Assembly (NCBI GenBank): GCA_014529385.2
Contig: CM043949.1
Span: 112,592,477 to 112,656,476, forward strand
DNA: 64,000 nucleotides
Reading direction: 5' to 3'
Origin: Adiantum capillus-veneris
Taxonomy: Eukaryota; Streptophyta; Polypodiopsida; Polypodiales; Pteridaceae
The stretch's first letter is position 1; every line of letters starts with the position of its first letter. Position numbers and translations under genes: made by a program. Shown in pieces: positions 20,760 through 32,189 of this stretch. The notes beneath the pieces were generated by a model. The model worked only from the letters and a program-made list of their open reading frames with translations. It did not search any database and had not been told where the DNA came from.

Positions 20760-22500
20760 CAGGCAACTTTTTCTTGCAAAACTTAAAATTTTTGACCTAA
20801 ACACATTCTATACACCTAAAACAAGTCCTAAATTGAATTTGGTAAAACTTGGTCTTGCCGGCATCACTTCGTGCTTTGTCAACTTTAAAATCACCAATTT
20901 TTGTGACTACATGGCATGTAGAGTTGGTTAGTGACTTTTGAGGCTATGGACTTGTCCGCTACATAGTCTTGAAGCACCTCATCCAATTTTGGCCCATTTG
21001 GAGTCAATTTGACCTCGTATGTTGAATTTGATGCCTTCTAGTCTTTGAGCCGTTTTCTGCTTTTCGAGGGCTTGACTTGATTGATCTTATGAAACCAATC
21101 ATGTACATTGTGTATAGACCTCGTATGTAAGCTGTTTGTGTAGTCAGAATCCAATTCTGGCATGTGCCAAAAACCTAGCTTTTCTACTGGGGATCCCCTC
21201 GACCCTTTTCGAATGGTCAACTGTTGATATAGAAGTGCTCTATTATATTGGGGAATGCTATGAATCAAATATCATCCAATTTGGTTGAGCTGACAGGCCG
21301 ATATGGTCGATTTTTTGTCGTAGGTCTTCGTGCACTGCTCGGATTCTAGTCTTTTTTTCAGGGGTTTAGACTAGCTACCGGCCATACAAAATGGATCATT
21401 GATAAGTATAGAACTTACCCCTCATGTCTCGTGTGGGACGGTACTGAAAAGACGCAATTGTAGACTCCAAAAAATGTGCACGAAGAAGGTCGAAGAGCTC
21501 TCTCTCCAAAGGCAACAAGTGAAAATGAGGTGATTTTAGCTTACCTTGGGTATCTATACTCGGACTTCCCGCACCATTTTTTCCAAATTCCTCTGTTAGT
21601 CCTACTAGGCCGTGAAATCTATGTTAGACTCAAAAATTTCCCCAATCGGAATCCTCTATCTCATTCTGCAAAAGTAGGTATGGCCGCCTAATTTAGGCTT
21701 TCCGCTTCCATCTGTCGATTCGATTGAAATTTTTTGTGCCTGCCTACCTTGTCTTTTTTATCATCAGAGTCTCTTCAATTTTTCCATCTGAGCTCCTTTG
21801 CTATTTATTATTAATTTTTGACCTGTTTATTGAAAAAATCAAAGAAAATAACAAAATACGCTAAAAAAGCAAAGAGAAAATCCATTAATTAAAAAATCCA
21901 TTGAAAAACACAGCTTTATTTATTTTTGTTGGATTTCTCCATTTTTAATATCAAGAAAAATGATAAAAAATAACAAAAAAGGACTATTTTTCGATGATTT
22001 TTTGATAGTATGTACACTATTTACACTCATCGAGAAGATATCATCAGTTAATTTTTCCTTGTTAATGAATCATAAGGGCATTATTAGGTAATTTTGCAAA
22101 ACATCACACGTTAACATCAACTTTTTCCTCCCTCTTCAAACATTACCCTTAATTACTTAGTGCCCTTAAACCCCTCCTATATGGCGTACTCCGGGACGAC
22201 TGTGTGCATGGGTTGAACAATTGTGTCTATGCATAGCCTTGGTTGGCTCTACCATGCTTTGAAGATCAATGCAACTCAAACCATTATGATGTGCAAGAGT
22301 TGGGTCTTGAGTAATTAACTCAAGGGTTTCCGATGTCGAGGCTTTCTAATGTTGTCTTTCAAAGAGCAAATCTTGTAGCTTGTGTGCTCTTTGCTTGATT
22401 GTACCATCAGGATGCTTTAGAATGCTGATTGTCTGAGTTGTTGGTATCACTTTTGACTGTTGTCGAGCTTTTACCAGCCATTGATATCTTGGTTTGTCTT
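20760..22500 (-). other. Element B non-coding spacer
   Basis: No gene is supportable. On the minus strand the part near 22180-22260 aligns with the element A post-pol region, including a purine-rich AGGAGGGG stretch at about 22170-22180, the counterpart of the A internal polypurine tract. The segment 21760-22020 is very A/T-rich. Confidence 0.5.
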
Positions 22501-22502
22501 GG

Positions 22503-23280
22503 TTAAGAATGGTGTGGTTGAGTTTGCTGAGACTTAACTCTCAATTGCTTGATTGGTTTTACGGTTTGTGGAGAAGATAAGTGCTCCTTTTTCTTCCAAA
22601 TCCATTTCGTGCTAGGTTCCTTGCTCGAAGATGCTCGTCTCTGTGTTTTGATCTTTGGAACCGTCTTTGGTTTTGTCGATGATGTTTTAGGCACCCAAAT
22701 TTGAATCGGCTTATCCTTAAGCTGTGCTTTTGGTACCCAAATTTGCCTGACTCCTTGCATGCTACTTGTAGCATTTGCTTGTTGATAGGATAGAGAAGAT
22801 TGATTGTTTTGTTGTTTGCTTAAATGATTATTCCCTTTGCACTCCTCCTTGCTTGGTGCAATTGGAACAATGAGGTGTCCGCCTTTAGGTGATAGCTTGA
22901 GCTGATTCGTATCCCAATCTGGTACTACCTTGTACGTCCGCATCCGAAAAATTTCAAGAATCATTGTCTCATTCATGTGTTCATCTGGTAAGCATATAAA
23001 CTAATGAGTACATGAACATCCACGTATTATCACATTTAAGTTGACTACCCCCAATGTTGGTGTTGGGTTCTTGTTGCATCCTTTGATAGTCGCTATTCCT
23101 GCTACCAAAGACTGACTTGTTGCTTTCTTGTATGTGGAATAACAGATTGCATTTACTCGAGCTCCTGTGTCGACTAATGCATTCGTGATATGGTTGTTGA
23201 GCTATACTTTGATGTGAAGATCCATTCCATCTAGCCATTCCTCATCTGTCGACGCTGCATCTTTTGACAATTCCCATTGT
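22503..23280 (-). pseudogene. Element B Pol tail and second retropepsin-like domain
   Basis: The 157-residue minus frame 22503-22976 is the tail. It contains RQIWVPKAQLKD, IQIWVPKTSS and KWIWKKK. Upstream, broken frames at about 23060-23280 read DLHIKV, stop, then ALVDTGARVNA, giving the D-T-G-A motif of an aspartic protease. The order (integrase, D-T-G domain, W-V-P-K tail) is that of element A at 10435-11529. Frameshifts make it non-functional here. Confidence 0.7.
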
Positions 23281-23287
23281 CGGTCAT

Positions 23288-24731
23288 CTATTTCCAGAGT
23301 GTTGATGGGAATAGGTATTTGTTGATTCTTGAGAGTAGCTTTCCTTTTGAGTACCCAAATCTGAGATTCCTCCTAGCTTCATCAATAACCTGCTGTCGTT
23401 TTATCTTCCTTTGCTTAGCTGCATGCATCCTTTCTAGCAATTCATTGGTTAGTGGCAAATTGTACTTCTTTAAACGACATCCACTAACCCAATTAGCCAT
23501 TGTTTCACTATCTAGGGTGGACAAATTAACTACTCCATTTGGAGATACATCTTCAATGATAAACAGTCCGTTTTCCTTTTTCTTAAACTTGGGAATGTGT
23601 TGCTTAAGGGAATAGACTAAAACTCAGTCCCCTATTTTGAAGATTTTGGTAATTAGATGGGAATCAAAAAACTATTTTTGTTTCCTCTTTTGTGCATAGA
23701 TGTGAGCTATTGCAGTTAGCCTTTGCTCATCTAGTTTTTCTAAATCTTCAAGTCTCTCGGACAATTCATGTCCTGTCCACTCAAGATCCTTAGCTACCCT
23801 TAGTATCAACAATAGAAATTCTATTGGTAGTATGGCATCAAGACCATAAACAAGGTTAAAGGGTGTAGCATTTAAAGCTGTTTTGAATGATACTTGATAA
23901 ACCCATAGAGCTGCATGGAGATTCATTTCGCAGTCTGTCCTTCCTGAACTAGCCACTTTAGTCAATACCGAGCTAATAATTTTATTCATATGATCAGCTT
24001 GTCCGTTTTCTTGTGGGTGATAGGGAGCTGATTTGTAATAGATGACCATAAATTCATTAAGCAGATACTCAATTACCTCATTGAGGAAATGAGTTCCTGT
24101 ATCACTGGCAATTTCTATTGGCAATCCATATCTTGCGAATACATACTCATATAAGAATGGAGCAGTGGTTCTGGCATCATTCTTTTGAGTTGCTTTAGCC
24201 TCAGTCCACTTGGTCAAATAATCCGTAGCTACAATGATATATTTAGCTTGGGTTCTATAAGTAGGTGGCTATATTGGCCCAACAAAATCTATACCCCATT
24301 TTGCGAAAGCTCTAGACTCCATCATTTCTTAAGGGCATGCTATCTACACTTGTTGGCATTTTTGCTCGTTGACAAGCATCACACTTTTGGACATATTCTT
24401 TGGCATCTGACAAAAGTGTTGGCCACCATATGCCTGCCATAAGATTGCTCTTACGGTGGTCTCACTAGAAAAGTGACCTTCAACTAATCCAGCATCTGCT
24501 TGTTCTATAATTGGAATACACTTGTCTTGATTTGCACAAATACGCAGATGTTGGTCCTTACCTCTCCGATACAATTGGTTTCGTATAAGAGCATAGTCTC
24601 TTGCTTCAGTTTCAATTTCTCTTTGACGGCGTATACTCATATCCTCAAGAAATGTTCGGCTTGATAAGTACATAACGAGATAGTTACTGCACTTAGGAAC
24701 ATGTGACATTTGGAACAATGTTACATGAGGT
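23288..24731 (-). pseudogene. Element B integrase
   Basis: Minus-strand pieces run from zinc module 2 (24344-24731; LRICANQDKC, with EQADAGLVEGHF, where the first His is replaced) to the integrase core (23672-24217; SDTGTHFLNE with catalytic D, HPQENGQAD where the third acidic position is shifted or lost). The C-terminal region ends at 23288-23524 (ANWVSGCRLKKYNLPLT). The last motif matches element A (PNWISGCRLKKYHLPLT). The piece is cut on its upstream side by the MITE at 24732. Confidence 0.85.
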
Positions 24732-24949
24732 CCCGGGGCAGTCACTTATCAAAAGACCCCTATATCACGTGCGTTCAAGAGGTAATTAATAATACCTCAA
24801 TATACATATTATACTTACATTGTGAGCCTATTTAAAAAACCCCCACCCCCCTCTGTATGTATACATTTTTATACATTTTGGTCTTTTAATAATCCTCTCC
24901 GGTTAACTCACGTGATATCATACACATTCTAAAAAGTGACCGCCTCGGG
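24732..24949. mobile_element. MITE 1 (non-autonomous DNA transposon) in element B pol
   Basis: This 218-bp insert has terminal inverted repeats CCCGGGGCAGTCACTT and CCCGAGGCGGTCACTT (right end read in reverse). Perfect 8-bp target duplications CATGAGGT flank it (24724-24731 and 24950-24957). CACGTG boxes lie at 24766-24771 and 24909-24914, about 35 bp from each end. There is no coding capacity. The 8-bp duplication suggests a hAT-like transposase, but the termini are not a standard hAT start. Confidence 0.88.
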
Positions 24950-24964
24950 CATGAGGTAAGGGTG

Positions 24965-26147
24965 TGTAACATTCAATGGTCTAAAAACTTATGTGTAGCG
25001 GAAATTAGCATGAACATAGTGGGCATTTCACTAGAATAGATTCCTAATGAGAATTACAAGAGTGCTTGGGTGGAGAGAGCAACAAAAAGCATAACACCTA
25101 GTTAGATAGCATCAACAATACTTTCAAAAGAGAGATAAATTAAGCTATTGACAACAATTGAGGACCGGATTTGCATGGAGCCGGTCCCCCCTCCAAAAGG
25201 CTTTGTATTATGGTTTCTCCCATCAAGAGAGACATTGTACAATACAATTCTTTGTGTTCCTTCAAGACTAGCTAGCGCAATGAAGATGAAAGCTTCATGC
25301 ACTAAGCAAAAAATTTAGGAAACACAACTTTAATTATCCCCGTTCTCAGACCCAAGACCTCACACACCTTCGAAGATGGTGAGAACTAGCAGGGTATGAG
25401 AGTAGATTGAGAGGAAGAAGGAGTATCTTACGAGAAATGTGTACATCTCCTCACATAATCACTCATATTAGCATAGATTTAGCTTAGTAATTATCTTGGT
25501 AGAGGAGATGAGCATGCATTGAAGCTTGGATCTTGGTTGGATTTGCATCCACAAGCCAAGAGTGTGTCGATGTAGGCTTCTATCTCACAAGCTTGGAGTA
25601 GGTGATGAGCTCTCCATTAAAGCTTGGGAAGAGATAGTCTTCTCTTTCTTCACACATGAGATTGTGTGAGTGTGTGTGTGATAATGCCTTGCAAAAATCA
25701 GCCCCCTCTCTCTCTTGGGCGAGCCCTCTTGCTATTTGCTCTTGCAGGCTCCCCATTGGACCTCCCCAAGTCAAGCCAATGGCTATTAAGCAGCATAAGT
25801 GATAGCCTTCTGACATGTGTCCCCCTTTCCCCTTTTGTGAGAGCTTTAGGTAATTTAATAATTAAACTAATTGGACCCCTTTGCCTCCTGGCCAATAGGA
25901 ATCAGGCAAGCCATTAGGCTCTTGAATGCTCATTGGACCCCTTGGGAGACTGTCCAATAGTCTTCTAGGAGACTTAATTCTCATTGGTTCTTTTATTAAG
26001 TGTTTTTAAATTAATTAAACTAGATTTACTCTAGCCTAATTCTCATTGGTCCACCTCCAAGGCCATCCAATAGGAATTGGGCACACCTTGTGGGCATCTG
26101 GGCTAGGGAGCTGACATGTGTCCCTAATTCCCTTTGTGTAAAGGGAG

Positions 26148-26185
<38 letters not shown>

Positions 26186-26483
26186 TGTGACTTTCTCTCT
26201 CATCCCCTAGAAGAAGGGATCGCCCCCTCCCATGTAGGGATATGCAAAGACTTTTTAGTTACACACAAAGCATCCAATTTCCCCTAGGGTTGACCTTTAG
26301 ACATAACCTTTGAATTTTGGAACCTTAGCATTTTGGAAGCATCCTCCTTTGTATCCCTACTGTGGCCGGTCTGCTAGCTTAACCAATATTCTAGCTTTTT
26401 CTCCCCTGGCACTTCCCCACATTAAATGATCAGTTTAATATGAGAAAATCATTTAGGAGAATTAGATATTGATTATTATGACA
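24965..26483 (-). repeat. Element C 3' LTR (left)
   Basis: On the plus strand it starts TGTAACATTC and ends ATTATGACA. It is 1519 bp. A (GT)16 run lies at 26151-26182. Compared with the right LTR it lacks about 90 bp near its inner end. Confidence 0.92.
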
Positions 26484-26496
26484 TTACCTCTCTCTT
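26484..26496 (-). other. Element C polypurine tract
   Basis: The minus strand reads AAGAGAGAGGTAA next to the LTR start TGTCATAA, at the expected place. Confidence 0.75.
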
Positions 26497-26841
26497 GAAA
26501 TCATAGTCGTCCTCGACTATGGTGTAGAGAAGATAAAGCATATTCATGAGTCCTTTTCTTAGCGGGTAGAGGATCCCTATGTTACCCTATGACATCATTC
26601 CACAATGGATGACTAGTCCATTTGGCGCTTGAGAGCCTGAGGTTTCCACAAGCATGTCTGCACATTAGTCCTATCAGTCTTCCATAGTAGAGTGACAAGC
26701 TCTACTTGGTGTTTGGGAGACGTCGTCTCCGCAAACTTGATCTAAGCATGCATACTACTTCATTTTTGTGCACAATAAAGAAAAAGAGAGTCTTATAAGA
26801 CAAAAAAAACTTTGTTCATTTTTAACATTTTGTACATTTGC

Positions 26842-27288
26842 TTACTCTTGGGAAGCATTGTAAGCATTGACAAGGTTTAGATTATCCTTTAACTGTATGC
26901 CTTGCATCCATCTAGCATCTTCAAAAGGATAATTCTTATACTTAAGAAGATATCGTCGGATAGTCTTACCGCCTCTGAATACCTTGTCTTCATGTCGGAG
27001 AATGGACTCGGGCTGTAGCACCTCCTCTTGGTCCTCAATCTCCTGTGGGTCTTCAATAGTTGGTTCTTGAGGAGGCTCTCTTTTGTAAGGCTTTAGTAGT
27101 CTCACATGGAAAGCATTGTGTATGAGCCAATGATTGGGAAACTTGAGTTGATAGGCCATCTCATTGATTGGCCTAAGAATCTGGAAGGGACCAGAGTACC
27201 TTTTTGCTAGTTTAGCATAGTACTTTTGGTGGCCTGTAGGATTCTTGCCCGTCGTGTGCCTTAATCGAGCCTTGGGAAACCTTAACAA
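26842..27288 (-). pseudogene. Element C integrase C-terminus with chromodomain
   Basis: The 148-residue frame begins in the integrase C-terminal fold (AKRYSGPFQILRPINEMAYQLKFP) and ends in a chromodomain-like module at about residues 90-140 (ESILRHEDKVFRGGKTIRRY, LLKYKNYPFEDARW). Chromodomains of this class direct integration to marked chromatin. Two of the usual aromatic cage positions look retained, but I cannot align them with certainty. The frame is separated from the integrase core by frameshifts at about 27285 and 27470. Confidence 0.85.
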
Positions 27289-28754
27289 GACCCAATAGTT
27301 TTCTTTAAAGGCTTGGGCTCTTCTGTGCTTGTCAGCAGCAGCCTTTTGCCTTTGCTGTGAGATAGAGATAGCATCCTTAATCTTTTAAAAAGATTGTTGT
27401 AGGTCTCGGCTATACTCATCTGCAGCGAAGATCTTCCCATGTACCTTAAGTAGCAAGGGACTTTTTTATCTTCCCTCAATTACCTTGAAAGGTGCTTTTC
27501 CCGTGGAAGTATGTATAGTGTTATTGTAAGCATACTCCAATAAGGGTAAGTACTTCTCCCATTGGGATCTTTGATCTACTTCCGTTACATAGGCTTTTAG
27601 TAGATCGAAAATTGTTAGGTTAGCTATTTCACTTTGGCCATCCGTTTGTGGATGATAGGCCGAAGAGAAGTTTAGCCTTGTTCCTAAATTCTCAAAGAGA
27701 CCCTTCCAGAAATTACTGGTCATTCTAGGATCTCTATCCGACACTATAGACATTGGCAAGCCATGGTACTTGAAAATTTGTGAAATGAAGAGGGTTGCCA
27801 TTTGATGGGCTTTCATAGTCTTTTTGACAGGTATAAAATGAGCTTGTTTACTGAACCTGTCTACTATCGTCCATATTCCCGTATTCCCATGGATAGACTT
27901 AGGCAATCCAAAGATAAAATCCATGGATATGCTCTCCCATGGTGAATTAGGGATTGGCAAGGGTTGAAGCAATCCAAGTTGCTTCCCTCTATCAAATTTT
28001 GTCTTTTGGAAAACCACACATTTAGAAACATACTCTTGTTCACTTTCATGGTAGGCCAATAGAAATATGTTTCAATTCCCTTTAAGGTAGACTGAATCCC
28101 TCTATGCCCCGCATACGGTGGAGCATGAGATTCATACATTACTTTCTCACGTAGTGAGTTAGTAACGCATAATCTATTGCCATAGAGAAGATAACCATCT
28201 TGTAAAGTAAATGGTTTTTCTTTCTTCCCTAATACAAGGGCTGAAATCACATCTCTAAAATCGAGATCAATAGCGTACTCATCTATCATTGAAGATAGAT
28301 CATTGTGAGTTGCTATGGAAACCACATTCACTCTCGGCCATCTTGAGAGTGCATCAGCTACTTGATTATGTGTGCCAGCAATGTGAGCAATATGAAAATG
28401 AAATTGCGAAAGGAAATTTGCCCACCTCATTTGTTTGTCGGAGAGCTTGGTCTGCATCATGAAGTACTTAAGACTTTGGTGATCAGTTCGCAGAATGAAA
28501 GGAGTCCCCAATAAATAGTGCTTCCATGAGTCTAAGGCATGTAGAACTGCAAGGAGTTCCTTTTCATATATGCCTAGAGCTTGCTCAACAGGGTCGAGCC
28601 TTCGACTCTCATAGCCTATGGCATACCCTTCTTGGAGTAAAACAGCTCCAAGGCAATCACCACAAGAATCACATTGGACCTCAAATGGTTTTGAGAGATC
28701 TGGTAGTATAAGCACAGGTTGAGAGATAAGCTTCTTTAAGCTTTTCGAAAGCAT
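27282..28754 (-). pseudogene. Element C RNase H and integrase core
   Basis: The frame 27864-28754 holds RNase H (LDSWKHYLLGTPFILRTDHQ, ending at VADALSRWP) and the integrase zinc module (YESHAPPYAGHRG). The frame 27466-28059 holds the core with D (SMDFIFGLPKS), D (VSDRDPRM) and E (HPQTDGQSE). The piece 27282-27479 continues towards the C-terminus. Each junction needs a frameshift, so this is a decayed pol. The second catalytic acidic region and spacing are normal for gypsy integrases. Confidence 0.88.
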
Positions 28755-31700
28755 TGTTCTCCTTAGCAGACCATGTGTACCTAACGCTTTTCTTTGTTAG
28801 GTCATGTAATGGTCCCGCAATTTGTGAGAACTTTTCTATGAAGCGTATATAGTATGCACACATACCTTTAAAGCTTCTTAGTTCATGAAGATTCCTTGGT
28901 TTAGGCCATCCTTTTATTACCTCTAACTTTGATGGATCCATTTGGATGCCATCTTGAGAGATAATGTGACCTAAATACTGAATCTCTTGCAAGAAAAATT
29001 CACTTTTCTTTTGATTAACATAAAGTTTAGTCTCTCTCAAAACTTGAAATATTACCTGGAGGTGTTGCTTGTGTTCGCCTAATGAATTAGAGTAGATGAT
29101 AATATCATCAAAGAACACTCCAGTGAAGGCTTGATGAGGCCGGAACAGCTTCTCCATCAAGCGGTTGAATGTGGCTGGTGCATTGGTCAAGCCAAAAGGC
29201 ATGACAATGTATTCGTAAAGACCAAATGTGGTGCAAAATGCGGTCTTTACAATTTGTTGATCAACTATCCTTATCTGATGATAGCCACTTTTTAGGTCAA
29301 TCCTACTGAAGTAGGTCGATCCTTGTAGCTTATCAAATAGGTCTTCTACCCGTGGAACGGGAAACCTATTCTTGATAGTGATCCTATTTAGTGCTCTATA
29401 GTCGACACACATACGATATGTGCCATCTTTCTTTTGCACTAATAGCATCGGTGAGCAAAATGGAGATGAGCTAGGCCTAACCATGCCCTTCTCAACTAAC
29501 TCATGCACTTGCCGCATAATCTCCTCTTGTTGAGCTTGAGAAAATCTATAAGGAGGTTTGTTAGGCGGTGAACTTCCTGGAAGAAGTTCAATTGCATGGT
29601 CATCATTATCTCGTTTAGGAGGTATCTCACAAGGGATGTCGTCAATAAAAACATCTTGAAACCCCTTGAGAAAATTGGATAACTCTAATTCCTTTTGGTT
29701 GCTTTTATTTTCTTTTGCTAAAGCATTAGGTTCATTTTGAAAATCTTTAACTAAAATCATGTACATGGAAATAGAGCTCTTTATTGACTTGTTGAAAGCT
29801 GGTGTATGTACAATGGGGATAGTGTTACCCATTTCCTTAGCATCTATATACATGTATTTTTCCCTGAACTTAAAGGAGATTCTCCTTTCAGGAAATTTAA
29901 CATCGGCAGCCAGGCGGTCAAACCATGGTGCCCCTAGGATTACATCCTCATGCTTGAGAGGAGAGATAAAGAAGTCCTCTTTGTCCACATAGCCTTGGAC
30001 ATGAAGCCTCAATTTCCCAATTAAGGGAGTGACTGAAGCTTCTTGCCCCTTGAAGGCACTGTCTGCAGGTAGGACATCTCCCATCTCGTACGATTGTATG
30101 CCTAGCTTGGTGGCCAACTCTATAGATATAAAATTGTGAGTAGAACCAGGGTCAAAGAGAATAAAAGCATCATGTTCTCTTACCTTTCCCCAAGCATGGC
30201 ATAGAGGAGATCCTTTGTGATGAGTTTGGTGAGTCTCCTCCTCTTGGATTTCAACCAAGGAAGCTCTAGGAGGATCTTGACGGTTGTTCTTTTGGGGACA
30301 AGCGCGGTACGTATGCCCTTGTTCGCCGCACTTGAAACACCAGTTATCCTTGCGATAACACTCAAGCTCTTTAAGAGAGAGTTTGTTCTTACCTTTGTAA
30401 ACTCCCTTCTCTTTAGCTTTGTTGGAGTTGCCCTTAGGAGACTTTTGGACATTGTCCTTCCCCTTAGGCTCATTGGAACCCTTGTTTTCCGGGGGCTTAT
30501 TATTTCTTTTAGCCCCCGTTTGGAAATTGATTCGTGAGGCCACCATAGTATGGTGTATTACCGCCGATATGGTACGTGGACTTTGGGAGTTGACATACTC
30601 CGCCATTTCTTCGGTTAAGCCCGCACAAAATTGTTGCTTTTGCTCTCCAAAATCCAACTTTTTAAAGATAGTGGCTTTGAGTTGTAGGTCCCAAAACTTG
30701 TCTACATATTTGTGGATGGATTCATTGGGAGAGAGCTTTAAGCTTCGCCATTCGGTGAGTACTTTGTCTTTGGCATCAGTGGCCAAAAACTGCTTCATAA
30801 TGGAAGCTCTGAAAGATTTCCATGTTCGTGGAGCTTCACCATTGGCTCGTAGACTAGACCACCATTGCCTGGCGGACTTTTGAAAGTGCATAGCTACATG
30901 GCATAGCTTAGAGGACTCCGTGAAGCCCTCATCTCCAAACGCCGCATCAAATTGTTGGATAAAGGCCAAGACTTTGTTCGTAGCACCAAAGGTACCATCA
31001 TAGGTAAGGAAAGAGATGCTCTTCCTTCCCTCTTTGAATTTCTTCAGCTTGGATGACCTCTTCCATGCGGCATAGGATTTCCTATGGCCTCTTCTTTTTG
31101 ATGGTTCAAAGGTTGCACCATCACTTTCTTCAGAAGGTGAAGAATTTGAAGAAGGTGGAGAAGAGGGTGACCTCTTTCTCGCCTTTTTCTTGTCTTGATC
31201 TTCGTTGTCTTCACCATCACTTTCATAAGAGGAAGAGGATGAAGAAGATGGAGAAGAGGGTGTCCTCTTTCTTGCCTTTTTCTTCTCTTGCTTTTTATCA
31301 TCCCTCTTTGAATTATGGCATGGAGAAGAGTGTGATGGTCTTCTCAGCTTTGGTGGTGATGGAGAGCATTTAGCCCGCCGTCTTTGTGGAGCCATCTCTG
31401 CCCAGGTGGCGGGAGACTCACTTCTTTCTCGTTCCTTCGATGGAGGCTCTTGAGTTCTCCTTTGGGAAGGAGATGCATCATCAAGAAGTAAATTCTTGAG
31501 CCCTTCGTAGGGATTCTCTTCTTCTTCCCGAATCGGAGAGAGACCTCTTTTGGGAGTCTCACAAGGAGGCTTCCTAGGTGTTCTCTCGTCATGGTGATGA
31601 GCTTGGATAATCCCATGAGCACGGAGCTGCCGTTGCACTTCACTTAGGAGAGATGGATTGCTCATGGCTTGTTGAAGCCTAGAAACAAGATAGTTAACAA

Positions 31701-31785
31701 GCATTGAAGCATCATTAGTAGCTTGCTCATGAGCAAAATCAAAGTTATCAACATTAATTTCACTCTCTTTACTATTGTCAGCCAT
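28681..31785 (-). CDS. Element C Gag-protease-RT polyprotein, open for 1034 residues
   Basis: This is the longest intact frame in the window. Gag capsid lies at about residues 235-430 (HVAMHFQKSARQWWSSLR). One CCHC knuckle (CFKCGEQGHTYRAC) is near residue 500. A protease domain sits near residue 560 and RT at about 730-1000, with VFFDDIIIYS as the catalytic F-D-D. A low-complexity KKKARKR/serine region with a near-duplicate block lies at about residues 170-225. The protease active site reads FDPGSTHNFIS, D-P-G in place of D-S/T-G, which probably kills activity. The frame breaks near 28770, just after RT. PBS and domain order place it in the chromoviruses. Confidence 0.9.
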   Translation of the reverse strand: MADNSKESEINVDNFDFAHEQATNDASMLVNYLVSRLQQAMSNPSLLSEVQRQLRAHGIIQAHHHDERTPRKPPCETPKRGLSPIREEEENPYEGLKNLLLDDASPSQRRTQEPPSKERERSESPATWAEMAPQRRRAKCSPSPPKLRRPSHSSPCHNSKRDDKKQEKKKARKRTPSSPSSSSSSSYESDGEDNEDQDKKKARKRSPSSPPSSNSSPSEESDGATFEPSKRRGHRKSYAAWKRSSKLKKFKEGRKSISFLTYDGTFGATNKVLAFIQQFDAAFGDEGFTESSKLCHVAMHFQKSARQWWSSLRANGEAPRTWKSFRASIMKQFLATDAKDKVLTEWRSLKLSPNESIHKYVDKFWDLQLKATIFKKLDFGEQKQQFCAGLTEEMAEYVNSQSPRTISAVIHHTMVASRINFQTGAKRNNKPPENKGSNEPKGKDNVQKSPKGNSNKAKEKGVYKGKNKLSLKELECYRKDNWCFKCGEQGHTYRACPQKNNRQDPPRASLVEIQEEETHQTHHKGSPLCHAWGKVREHDAFILFDPGSTHNFISIELATKLGIQSYEMGDVLPADSAFKGQEASVTPLIGKLRLHVQGYVDKEDFFISPLKHEDVILGAPWFDRLAADVKFPERRISFKFREKYMYIDAKEMGNTIPIVHTPAFNKSIKSSISMYMILVKDFQNEPNALAKENKSNQKELELSNFLKGFQDVFIDDIPCEIPPKRDNDDHAIELLPGSSPPNKPPYRFSQAQQEEIMRQVHELVEKGMVRPSSSPFCSPMLLVQKKDGTYRMCVDYRALNRITIKNRFPVPRVEDLFDKLQGSTYFSRIDLKSGYHQIRIVDQQIVKTAFCTTFGLYEYIVMPFGLTNAPATFNRLMEKLFRPHQAFTGVFFDDIIIYSNSLGEHKQHLQVIFQVLRETKLYVNQKKSEFFLQEIQYLGHIISQDGIQMDPSKLEVIKGWPKPRNLHELRSFKGMCAYYIRFIEKFSQIAGPLHDLTKKSVRYTWSAKENNAFEKLKEAYLSTCAYTTRSLKTI

Positions 31786-32170
31786 TCTAACAACTTTTTA
31801 GGTGTACTTTGGCACTTCAAGCCCTAGTTGCTACTCCTCTTTACCCCTTTAGAAAAAGCACTCAAGCTACTGTACCCGCGGCTCGAATACCATTAATTGC
31901 AAGGAATAGAAGAGAGGGTCTTTCGACACCAAAACAGCACCGGCTCCTGTCAAGCTTCTAATAGCTCAATAGTGGTTAAGCCGTAGGCAAAGCCCCGTAG
32001 GACTCCACTATTAAGACCATAGCTCTTGACAGTGATGCCCCGTTAACTACACAAAGGCAGGCGCACTGCAAGGCTGAAAAATCCCTATTCTACTTACTCA
32101 CAGGCAATTAATAATACCAACCATTTATAGCTAGCTTGAGGACCTCCCTTCTTGAGCAAGAAAAAAGAAA
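31786..32170 (-). other. Element C leader
   Basis: A short untranslated leader lies between the primer site and the gag ATG at 31785. I see no further motif in it. Confidence 0.6.
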
Positions 32171-32188
32171 CCTTGTGCTTTGATACCA
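32171..32188 (-). other. Element C primer binding site (initiator tRNA-Met type)
   Basis: The minus strand reads TGGTATCAAAGCACAAGG, one base from the 5' LTR end. TGGTATCA is the usual initiator tRNA-Met complement in chromoviruses. Confidence 0.88.
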
Positions 32189-32189
32189 A

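Noticed and set aside
22503-22976. A host gene on the minus strand
   Set aside because: Its W-V-P-K text and position match the Pol tail of element A, so it is part of element B.
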